This document shows, in pieces, positions 1-6,163 of a stretch of 10,439 bases of DNA; positions within the stretch are counted from its first letter, which is position 1; the number at the start of each line of letters is the position of its first letter. Under the pieces are notes generated by a model that was given only the letters and a program-made list of their open reading frames with translations, made no database searches and had not been told where the DNA came from. The translations under genes and the position numbers were made by a program. Source of the stretch: an uncultured Clostridia bacterium (GTDB lineage: Bacteria > Bacillota > Clostridia > Lachnospirales > Lachnospiraceae); the NCBI GenBank assembly GCA_946405675.1, contig CAMJIC010000078.1:1-10439 (forward strand), written 5' to 3'.

Positions 1-21
1 TTTTGGATGAAGGAGGGGGCG

Positions 22-62
22 CACCCACAGGCCGGCCCGCTGGCGGGGGTGTGACCTGTACA
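22..62 (-). repeat. Partial copy of a dispersed palindromic element downstream of esaB
   Basis: The 68 bases left of the esaB stop hold no gene. Read on the minus strand, positions 62 to 22 match the intergenic inverted repeat at 5375-5432. An 18-base core (CAGCGGGCCGGCCTGTGG, plus-strand positions 25-42) is identical, and the left arm is similar (TGTACAGGTCACACCC against TGTAACGAGTCACATCC). The second arm is poorly conserved, so the long stem is lost here; a short CCCGC/GCGGG hairpin remains at 36-47. There is no T-run after it on the minus strand, so it does not look like an intrinsic terminator. The two copies lie in opposite orientations. Confidence 0.65.
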
Positions 63-68
63 TTCTGA

Positions 69-317
69 TCACACCAGCACCAATGTGCTGCCGTCTCCGA
101 TCCCCTGCGCGCCCAGCGCCAGATCCTTCCTGATCCGCCGTCCCTGCTGCGCAGAGAAAAGTTCATACCCTGACGCTTCCGCATCCTCCGCTTCCCCGGT
201 CTTCTGCCTCAGGACACTGAGCATTTCCTCAAGCAGCCGGCCCGCTGTCCGCTGTTCATTCACCTGAAAACTATAGCTTGTCCCCAGCGAAGGAACCTTT
301 AATTCTATGATCACCAT
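69..317 (-). CDS. esaB: EsaB/YukD ubiquitin-like type VII secretion accessory protein
   Basis: This is an 82-residue cytoplasmic protein of the YukD/EsaB family, which has a ubiquitin-like fold and is a conserved small component of firmicute type VII secretion (T7SSb) loci. The length is typical. Visible hallmarks are the N-terminal strand (MVIIELKVPS), a Leu-rich helix in the middle (RLLEEMLSVLR) and the short final strand STLVLV at the very C-terminus, as in other members. The ATG is supported by a strong Shine-Dalgarno, AGGAAGGGG at 326-334, with 8 nt spacing. It overlaps the 3' end of essC by 7 nt, so the two are probably translationally coupled. The family has no enzymatic residues, and in studied systems it affects secretion or its regulation by an unsettled mechanism. 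Identification rests on size, fold-like pattern and the essC neighbour. Confidence 0.88.
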   Translation of the reverse strand: MVIIELKVPSLGTSYSFQVNEQRTAGRLLEEMLSVLRQKTGEAEDAEASGYELFSAQQGRRIRKDLALGAQGIGDGSTLVLV

Positions 318-3300
318 AAATAATTCCCCTTCCTGCGCGCATACGGGATCACAAGCTGCACGGCGTACTCCGCCGTTCCCATCTCCGGCACCATTGCGGT
401 TCCGGGCCGTCCGGCCTTTGACCTTTCCTTGAAGTCCACGGTCTCGAAGGACAGATAGGGATCCTGCGAAATGTTCCCGCCTGTATGGATTCCGGTGCGG
501 TACTGGGTGAATAGATTAAATGCCTCATACCCGGCAGCCGACCCGCGGTCCTCCAGCGGCAGGATGGCGATGAAGGTAATCTTGTGCCCTTCCCCCTTCC
601 GGAACAGTGTCCCCATGAATTCCTTCATGCTGTGCGTATCCGCATATACCTGCTTCATGAATGTAACCAGGTTTGTGATGAAAATGAACACCGGCCTGTA
701 CCCGGCCATTCCCTCATAGTATTCTTCCCCTTCCAGTCCCTGCTCCAGCAGGGCATGCTTTTTCACATTCCTTTCGTGGAAGACAGGCGTCAGTTCGTTG
801 ATGCAGTACTCATACAGCTCCTCCGGGGTCGTGATCAGCTTAAGACGATCGCACCCATGCAGGTCTTTCAGCTTTCCATCCGGATCGATCAGAACAGTCC
901 TTGCGTAATCGAATCCCTCCGAGGATATGGTTCCCTTTTGTGCGTCAGCCGAAGCAATACCTGCCGGGGCGGAACCTGCCGAAGCCATGCCTGCCTGAGA
1001 TGAACCTGCCGAAGCCGTGCCTGCCTGAGCGGAACCTGCCGAAGCCGTGCCTGCCGGGGCGGAACCTGCCGAAGCCATGCCTGCCTGAGCTGCCACCGCA
1101 GGTAGCTGGCTCTTCTTAAGCGCTTCCAGAACCATCAGTCGCATCAGGCTGCTCTTTCCGGACCGCTTCTGCCCTGCGATCAGGCAGCAGTAGACCTCAT
1201 GCAGGTCGAGGCTGTAGACCTTCGCATCGTCCTTCCTGTAGCCGACCGGCAGATACCTGTCATCTCCCAGCGCCTCCTGGACACCCGGCAGGGCCAGGAA
1301 CAGATCGATCGTCGGATTCTCCGGAATCTCAGGAATGCGCCTCGCCACGTATCCATTTCCAAACGCATTCAGCTGCGCGCATCTTCGGCGAATGCTTTCC
1401 ATCCGCTGAAAATCATCCGCGGCAGGAAGAGCCAGGGCTGTCTGATATTCCAGGACACTCTCCCCGACCCTGCACAATCCCCTTCCCCGTAGCTGCGTCT
1501 CCGGCATCAGGTTCACTCTCGTCAGCCGGAGCACATCCGCATAGGAAAACTTATCGGGAAGCGCCAGGGTCAGAACCGTTCCCATATTCTCCGCAAGCCG
1601 GTTCGGCAGCTCGCTCATGCCAAAGCCCCCGGCTGAGATCAGCAGGAAGATCCCGCAGCTCACGCCCTCCTTGGAAAGCCTGATCAGGCGCTGCAGGTAT
1701 TTCTCCTGGGTCTTCTCATTGAAGGCGGCAAAATTATCGATGACCAGCAGAACCGCCGGATCCTCCACGCCATTCGCCTTCACATACTGCGCATAGTTGC
1801 CGCCCCGGAACTTCTTCTTCCGCTCCTCTAGTATTTCATCCAGCATATTGAAGAATCTGGCTGTCCGCTCTTCCTCCCCATCGAACATCACGCCGCCCAC
1901 ATGCGGCAGCTCTTCAAACGCCGCAAGGAACCTGCTGGAGTAATCGATGGCATAGACATTCAGTTCATTGGGCGGGTACGTTGTGACCAGGGAATAAACA
2001 ATCGTCTGCAAAAGCGTGGATTTCCCGCTGACGATTGAACCGATCACCGCATGATGGCCGCCCTCCGCGAAGCCGACCCAAAGGGGATCCTGCGCCTGAT
2101 TCTGGGGATCATCCATCTGCCCGATCACGCAGGACAGCTCAAACTGCCCATCCGAAAGCACCGACCGGCTGTATCCGCCCTGATCCGCCACACGCTCCTG
2201 ATACGGGGCAAATGCATCCAGATAGATCGGATTCCCCAGAACAGGCATCCAGAGCTGGTGCCCGCCGGCATACCCTTCCGCGGCGGCGATCCCGGCCAGG
2301 TACTCCCTGACCGCATCCAGCTGAGAACGCTCCTGCGCCTGCCCCGCGGCCTTTACAGGTCCTTTATACGTATACTCCGTCCGTCCTGTCAGGTTAAGCA
2401 AAGAGGTCGCCTCACCGTCAGCGGACTCTTCCGGCGCATAGGCCGCCCCGCTGTACCCGGACTGGAACATCTCATACAGCTCCTGATTTCCCACCTGCAG
2501 ATAGCCTCTCCCGGCCTGCGTGATATAAGCCGCATCCGGATTCCCCAGCATATCGACACTGTCTTCCTTTGTCTGAACCCTCAGGCACAGCCGGAAATTA
2601 GAGTTGCTCCAGATGTTGTCGTCTACCGTCCCGGAGGGTTTCTGAGTCGAAAGGATCAGATGCACGCCAAGGCTTCTTCCGACCTGGGCGACCGAGATCA
2701 GCTCCCGCATGAAATCAGGCTCTTCCTTCTTCAGCTCCGCGAACTCATCGATCACGATCAGAAGGTGCGGGACCGGCACTCTGACAACACCCTCCTTATA
2801 CAGGCGGGTATAGCGGTTGATATTATTCACATGGGCTGCGTTAAACAGCATCTGCCTCCTGCGGTTCTCAGACTTGATGGACACAAGCGCCCGGTTGATC
2901 TGAGGTCCGGAGAGGTTGGAAATGAACCCGGAAAGATGCGGCAGTCCTTCAAAGAGGTTCGCCATTCCGCCGCCCTTGTAGTCGATCACAAAGAAGCTGA
3001 TATCATCCGGGCTGTACTCCACCGCCAGCGAAAGCAGGTAAGTCTGCAAGGTCTCACTCTTTCCGGAGCCGGTGGTGCCCGCCACCAGACCGTGGGGGCC
3101 ATGGTACTTCTCATGCAGATCCAGGTAAACCGGCTCGCCGCCCCCCTTCACGCCAAGAAGCGCACGCACATTGTCATAGGTCCGGTTTTTCAGCCAGCGT
3201 TCCCTGACACGCAGCTGATCCACCGTACTCACCTTGTACATTTCCAGGAAGGTGACTGCGGAAGGAATCTCGCCGCCGCTGTTTGTCTCCTTGACCCGCA

Positions 3301-5350
3301 CGCCCGCGATCCCGTGGGCAAATGCCTCCAGCTCATCCCTTCCCACCTTGTCAAATGTCATCACCGTCCGCTCGCCGGCGGAAATGATTCCCTCGAACAG
3401 TTCATTTCGATACAGGAAATATTCACATTCGTTCGGAAGATTTTCCCTGAAGTCAGACAGGATGATCGTCGTCAGGCCTGCCTTCTCCGCATTCTTATAC
3501 ACATAAGAGGAAAGCCGCTCCCCCTCGATCAGCCGCGGGTCAGACAAAAACAGCACAAAATACGGCAGCGGCACTTCCTTGTTCCGCCCGTCTTCCATTT
3601 TCCCTTTCCTGCTGTCCAGCCGTTCATGGAAGATCCGCGTCAGCTCATAACAGACATCGCTGATCTCGGAGGGCGTACCTGCCGTGTAGCGGATCTTACG
3701 GTTCTCGGCCCAGGTATGGGGAAGCCATTTCGCAAACTCCCATTCTTCCGCCTCCACGTCACTGTCATACAGGAAAACGAGCTTCACGTCCGTGTAGCAG
3801 TGTGTCGCGGCAAGGTGCAGCACGAGCGCACGCATCAGCGCGAATGCGCCGAATTTCTCCTCCCCTCCCACAAGGGCGCACAGAGGATGCGCTTTGAGGT
3901 CCAGAAGGACCGGCACATCATACAGGGTCTCATAATTTTTCCTGATCCATTCCGGCTTCATGCGCAGGGAATCATCCGTCATGGAGAAATGCGGCTCCGG
4001 TGTATGGATCTCCATCTGGAACGGAATGTTCCCGATCCCGGCCATGATCTTCAGGAAATCATCCTGCCGCCAGTTCCGGTTCCACAGCTTCGTCCCCTCA
4101 CTGTTATAGCCCAGGCAGACCGAGGCATCCGGATATAGTGACAGAAGCCGCTCTTTGTTTGCCGTATAATGGCCGCGGATCTCATCCGCCTTTGCAATCA
4201 GGTACGCGCTGTACGCTTCAAACCGATGATTCTCCTGTGCCTTCTGATCCGCCACCGAGCTCCTGGCACTGACCACGGCCCAGATGATCCCTACGACCGC
4301 GGAAGACAACGCCATCACCAGGCCGGAATACATGAACAGTCCTGTCATTCCTGCCTGCTGTCTGCTCGCAATGATCATCAGCATGCTGCCCATCAGCATG
4401 GGAATAACCATCAGCACGGAATTGCCCACCATCTGGCGAAGGGAAAGCTTTCTCTGTACAAAGGGATCCGGCGGCGCTTCGATATCGATCACGCCGGTAT
4501 CCAGGTTCTCCAGCTTTCTGGGAGAGCGCCGGTACAGCTTCTCCGCCTCCTCCGGCACATCCGCGCCATCCTTCTGCGCCACGCTCTGCGTCGCGTCCTC
4601 CTCTCCGGAGCACGGCGCAAGCTCCGTCTTCACCCCTTCCTCATGCTCCAGTGCCAGAGCAGATCCAAGATAAACGAGACGGTTTCCCGGAAAGTCAATC
4701 TCGTCCCCCACCTGAATCTGCACACGCCCGCGCACAACGATCGCATTGTGGTAAAGCGCTCCGTCTGACAGGTTCTCCAGATAAGCCTGCTCCCCCTCCT
4801 GATCGATCCGGAAGCAAAACGCCTGCTGCCCCGGAATCCGGATATCGCACGTATCGTCCGTCCCCACTACCACCCTTCCGGCCCCCGGAAATGCGTACTT
4901 TCTGTAAGGATGCAGGAACTCATCTTCCCGGACCAAAACCCCGATCACGCATCCATCCTGCGTCCGGATCTCCAGCCGCATGCCATCCTTCAGCGCATAG
5001 GACGAGGGGATGGCACTGCCGGATTCCTCCTGCCCCTCCTGCGCGGCAACAGAGCCTTTCCCCCCGGCCGGGAATGCCGGGTTTCTCCTGCCCGCCGTTG
5101 GCGGGTACGCTCCTTCGGAGTCAGGCGATGTCCGGTCCGCCTTAGCCTGATGCGGAGACGGACCTATCATATAACCCCTCCCGGGGATCACACGCCACGT
5201 CCGGTTAATCACCTCCAGGTGAAGCTTCAGATTACGCTCCAGGCACAGCTTCTTCCCGACCAGTGTCACAAAATGATCCGCGTTATTATCAGCCGGCAAC
5301 AGGTACCGGTAATAGATCTGTTCGTTGTAAAAAGTCAAGACTGTGCTCAT
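311..5350 (-). CDS. essC: EssC/YukBA type VII secretion motor ATPase
   Basis: This is the membrane-anchored FtsK/SpoIIIE-family motor of a firmicute type VII secretion system, 1679 residues (EssC is usually about 1450-1500). An N-terminal FHA-like region (about 1-130) carries an extra linker at 64-112. A second FHA-like domain (about 155-232) lacks the usual Arg and Ser-Arg-x-His phosphothreonine contacts. The family-typical segment YRRSPRKLENLD...APPDP follows, then two membrane spans (about 311-329 and 338-362). Three ATPase domains follow: D1 with Walker A GTTGSGKS (K764) and complete Walker B VIDE (D868, E869); D2 with GSIVSGKS (K1110) but D-N (D1205, N1206); D3 with GQKRSGKS (K1399) but T-N (T1559, N1560) in place of Asp-Glu. 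Only D1 looks fit for hydrolysis. An Ala/Gly/Ser repeat (about 1419-1469) enlarges D3. The ATG has a good Shine-Dalgarno. The frame is intact throughout. Family identity is very secure; the substrates are unknown. Confidence 0.95.
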   Translation of the reverse strand: MSTVLTFYNEQIYYRYLLPADNNADHFVTLVGKKLCLERNLKLHLEVINRTWRVIPGRGYMIGPSPHQAKADRTSPDSEGAYPPTAGRRNPAFPAGGKGSVAAQEGQEESGSAIPSSYALKDGMRLEIRTQDGCVIGVLVREDEFLHPYRKYAFPGAGRVVVGTDDTCDIRIPGQQAFCFRIDQEGEQAYLENLSDGALYHNAIVVRGRVQIQVGDEIDFPGNRLVYLGSALALEHEEGVKTELAPCSGEEDATQSVAQKDGADVPEEAEKLYRRSPRKLENLDTGVIDIEAPPDPFVQRKLSLRQMVGNSVLMVIPMLMGSMLMIIASRQQAGMTGLFMYSGLVMALSSAVVGIIWAVVSARSSVADQKAQENHRFEAYSAYLIAKADEIRGHYTANKERLLSLYPDASVCLGYNSEGTKLWNRNWRQDDFLKIMAGIGNIPFQMEIHTPEPHFSMTDDSLRMKPEWIRKNYETLYDVPVLLDLKAHPLCALVGGEEKFGAFALMRALVLHLAATHCYTDVKLVFLYDSDVEAEEWEFAKWLPHTWAENRKIRYTAGTPSEISDVCYELTRIFHERLDSRKGKMEDGRNKEVPLPYFVLFLSDPRLIEGERLSSYVYKNAEKAGLTTIILSDFRENLPNECEYFLYRNELFEGIISAGERTVMTFDKVGRDELEAFAHGIAGVRVKETNSGGEIPSAVTFLEMYKVSTVDQLRVRERWLKNRTYDNVRALLGVKGGGEPVYLDLHEKYHGPHGLVAGTTGSGKSETLQTYLLSLAVEYSPDDISFFVIDYKGGGMANLFEGLPHLSGFISNLSGPQINRALVSIKSENRRRQMLFNAAHVNNINRYTRLYKEGVVRVPVPHLLIVIDEFAELKKEEPDFMRELISVAQVGRSLGVHLILSTQKPSGTVDDNIWSNSNFRLCLRVQTKEDSVDMLGNPDAAYITQAGRGYLQVGNQELYEMFQSGYSGAAYAPEESADGEATSLLNLTGRTEYTYKGPVKAAGQAQERSQLDAVREYLAGIAAAEGYAGGHQLWMPVLGNPIYLDAFAPYQERVADQGGYSRSVLSDGQFELSCVIGQMDDPQNQAQDPLWVGFAEGGHHAVIGSIVSGKSTLLQTIVYSLVTTYPPNELNVYAIDYSSRFLAAFEELPHVGGVMFDGEEERTARFFNMLDEILEERKKKFRGGNYAQYVKANGVEDPAVLLVIDNFAAFNEKTQEKYLQRLIRLSKEGVSCGIFLLISAGGFGMSELPNRLAENMGTVLTLALPDKFSYADVLRLTRVNLMPETQLRGRGLCRVGESVLEYQTALALPAADDFQRMESIRRRCAQLNAFGNGYVARRIPEIPENPTIDLFLALPGVQEALGDDRYLPVGYRKDDAKVYSLDLHEVYCCLIAGQKRSGKSSLMRLMVLEALKKSQLPAVAAQAGMASAGSAPAGTASAGSAQAGTASAGSSQAGMASAGSAPAGIASADAQKGTISSEGFDYARTVLIDPDGKLKDLHGCDRLKLITTPEELYEYCINELTPVFHERNVKKHALLEQGLEGEEYYEGMAGYRPVFIFITNLVTFMKQVYADTHSMKEFMGTLFRKGEGHKITFIAILPLEDRGSAAGYEAFNLFTQYRTGIHTGGNISQDPYLSFETVDFKERSKAGRPGTAMVPEMGTAEYAVQLVIPYARRKGNYLW
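326..334 (-). promoter_or_regulatory. Ribosome binding site of esaB inside the essC end
   Basis: On the minus strand this reads AGGAAGGGG, 8 nt before the esaB ATG. It lies inside the last codons of essC, as expected for coupled translation of the two overlapping genes. Confidence 0.75.
944..1094 (-). repeat. In-frame 30-bp tandem repeat within essC domain D3
   Basis: Four complete 30-bp units occupy 961-990, 991-1020, 1021-1050 and 1051-1080, with partial units on both sides. The first and fourth units are identical, and the others differ by a few bases. They encode a ten-residue unit of the form AG(M/T)ASAG(S)(A/S)(P/Q), giving an Ala/Gly/Ser-rich stretch of about 50 residues between the helix after the D3 Walker A motif and the next predicted strand (ARTVLIDPDG). 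The unit length is a multiple of three, so copy-number change by slippage would alter protein length but not frame. Confidence 0.93.
5061..5162 (+). repeat. Cluster of GC-rich palindromes inside the essC 5' region
   Basis: Three palindromes lie here: CCCGGC/GCCGGG (5063-5068 with 5076-5081), CCCGCC-GTT-GGCGGG (5091-5105), and a 31-base imperfect hairpin (5132-5162) with arms GGTCCGCC and ending GACGGACC. All three have counterparts in the intergenic hairpin array at 6078-6159. Read on the minus strand they encode about residues 63-96 of EssC, rich in Pro, Gly, Ala, Ser and Arg, which looks like an added linker in the first FHA-like domain. The likeness to the intergenic copies suggests that repeat DNA became part of the coding sequence. 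Confidence 0.65.
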
Positions 5351-5357
5351 ACGGAAG

Positions 5358-5364
5358 CTTCCTT
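5358..5364 (-). promoter_or_regulatory. Ribosome binding site of essC
   Basis: On the minus strand this reads AAGGAAG, 7 nt upstream of the essC ATG. It fixes that start and lies just downstream, in the transcript, of the large intergenic hairpin. Confidence 0.75.
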
Positions 5365-5374
5365 ATCTGCCATG

Positions 5375-5432
5375 ATTGTAACGAGTCACATCCCCGTCAG
5401 CGGGCCGGCCTGTGGATGTGACTTGTTACAAT
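5375..5432. repeat. Near-perfect 19-bp inverted repeat between fha and essC
   Basis: The 109-base gap between the fha stop and the essC start is mostly filled by this palindrome. The left arm ATTGTAACGAGTCACATCC (5375-5393) and right arm GGATGTGACTTGTTACAAT (5414-5432) pair with one mismatch around a 20-base loop that contains the self-complementary GGCCGGCC. The arm and loop sequence recur, inverted, at 22-62, and the arm core recurs at 10385-10418. No T-run follows on either strand, so an intrinsic terminator is unlikely. In a polycistronic transcript it would form a strong intercistronic stem upstream of the essC ribosome binding site. I see no convincing promoter in this gap. Confidence 0.85.
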
Positions 5433-5459
5433 GCATTGCAAATCACGTCCCCTGCCATC

Positions 5460-6059
5460 TTACTGTCCGAAGGAAATGGAAATCCTGCTTTCCCCCGCAT
5501 GGATCACGTCTCCCTCCTCCAGCACGACTGCTCTGTCTGACACCCGGTGGTAAGCATCTCCCCGCTCGATCACCATCCGTCTGTGGGGATCCAGATTCCG
5601 GACTTCGATCCTGCCGTCCTTCTGTTCCATCACAAACTGCCGCGGGGCAAGCTTATCGTCTGACACCGTGATCGCGCAGGCAGAATCCCTGCCCACCTCG
5701 ATGGGCGTGGAGATATCCGTAAAGAAACGCTCCCGCCTCATCTCCGTTTCCACCAGGATCCCGATAAAGCTGCTCTCAAACCGCCTCTGGGCAAGCGCTG
5801 CGCTGAGGTAAGAGGTTTCATAGGGATACCGCTTGATCATGCCCGGTCCTGTCCTCATGATATACTCCGGATTGGCAACCCGGGCATCCAGCTCCGCCAG
5901 CCTCTGGTCCCTGGCGCTTACTTCATAAATGAACTCACGCTTTTTTCTGGCTCTGTGCAGCACGATCACAACGACCAGCATGATCACCAGGATCGCGGCC
6001 ATCACCCAGGTACTGGGATCCTGCAGCACCTCATTCACATATTCACGCATACTGTTCAT
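5460..6059 (-). CDS. Single-span membrane protein with cytoplasmic FHA domain
   Basis: This 199-residue protein has a short N-terminus, one membrane span (about residues 18-35, very Val/Ile/Leu-rich), a positively charged stop (HRARKKR) suggesting a cytoplasmic C-terminal part, a helical linker, and an FHA-type domain at about 113-199 (EVGRDSACAITVSDD...). FHA domains bind phosphothreonine partners, but here the usual Ser-Arg-x-His is APRQ (about 138-141), so canonical phosphopeptide binding is doubtful. I chose the ATG at 6057-6059 over a TTG at 6122 because the extra 21 codons would translate hairpin repeats. A second ATG three codons inside is possible. No clear Shine-Dalgarno precedes either. 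It lies between the VWA-FHA gene and essC and probably works at the cytoplasmic face of the secretion machine; that role is inferred from context. It is not a recognisable EssB, which is longer and pseudokinase-like. Confidence 0.85.
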   Translation of the reverse strand: MNSMREYVNEVLQDPSTWVMAAILVIMLVVVIVLHRARKKREFIYEVSARDQRLAELDARVANPEYIMRTGPGMIKRYPYETSYLSAALAQRRFESSFIGILVETEMRRERFFTDISTPIEVGRDSACAITVSDDKLAPRQFVMEQKDGRIEVRNLDPHRRMVIERGDAYHRVSDRAVVLEEGDVIHAGESRISISFGQ

Positions 6060-6077
6060 ACACTTTTCATCCCATTG

Positions 6078-6159
6078 CCCGCCAAAGGCGGGTTGCTCCC
6101 CGGCCTCCTTGCCGGGGAGCAAGGCACAGGTTCATCTCCGCATCAGGCGGAGGCGAACC
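6078..6159. repeat. Array of three adjacent hairpins between vwa and fha genes
   Basis: The 104-base gap between the vwa stop and the chosen fha start holds three palindromes. CCCGCC-AAA-GGCGGG is at 6078-6092. A perfect 12-bp stem TTGCTCCCCGGC/GCCGGGGAGCAA with a 6-base loop is at 6093-6122. A two-part hairpin at 6129-6159 has outer arms GGTTC/GAACC and inner arms CTCCGC/GCGGAG. None is followed by a T-run on the minus strand, so they are not clear terminators. Each has a related module within essC at 5061-5162. In the transcript they could act as an RNA processing or stability region between cistrons. Confidence 0.8.
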
Positions 6160-6163
6160 GGGT

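Noticed and set aside
944..1094. CRISPR array
   Set aside because: The 30-bp units are directly adjacent with no spacers and are translated in frame in essC.
2051..4138. A 695-codon open frame on the plus strand opposite essC
   Set aside because: It lies wholly antisense to well-conserved EssC ATPase domains, its translation is rich in Arg, Pro, His and Leu without recognisable motifs, and GC-rich coding DNA commonly leaves such open shadow frames.
5375..5432. Intrinsic transcription terminator
   Set aside because: Strong stem, but no T-run follows on either strand, and the 20-base loop with a conserved sequence fits a dispersed repeat.
4910..5671. Plus-strand open frame spanning the essC start and the fha end
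   Set aside because: It covers palindromic repeats and antisense coding DNA, with Pro/Arg/Cys-rich composition and no clear ribosome binding site or family motif.
6060..6122. TTG-start extension of the FHA membrane protein by 21 codons
   Set aside because: The extra codons translate the intergenic hairpins and add a Gly/Pro-rich stretch before the membrane anchor; the ATG at 6057-6059 is more likely.
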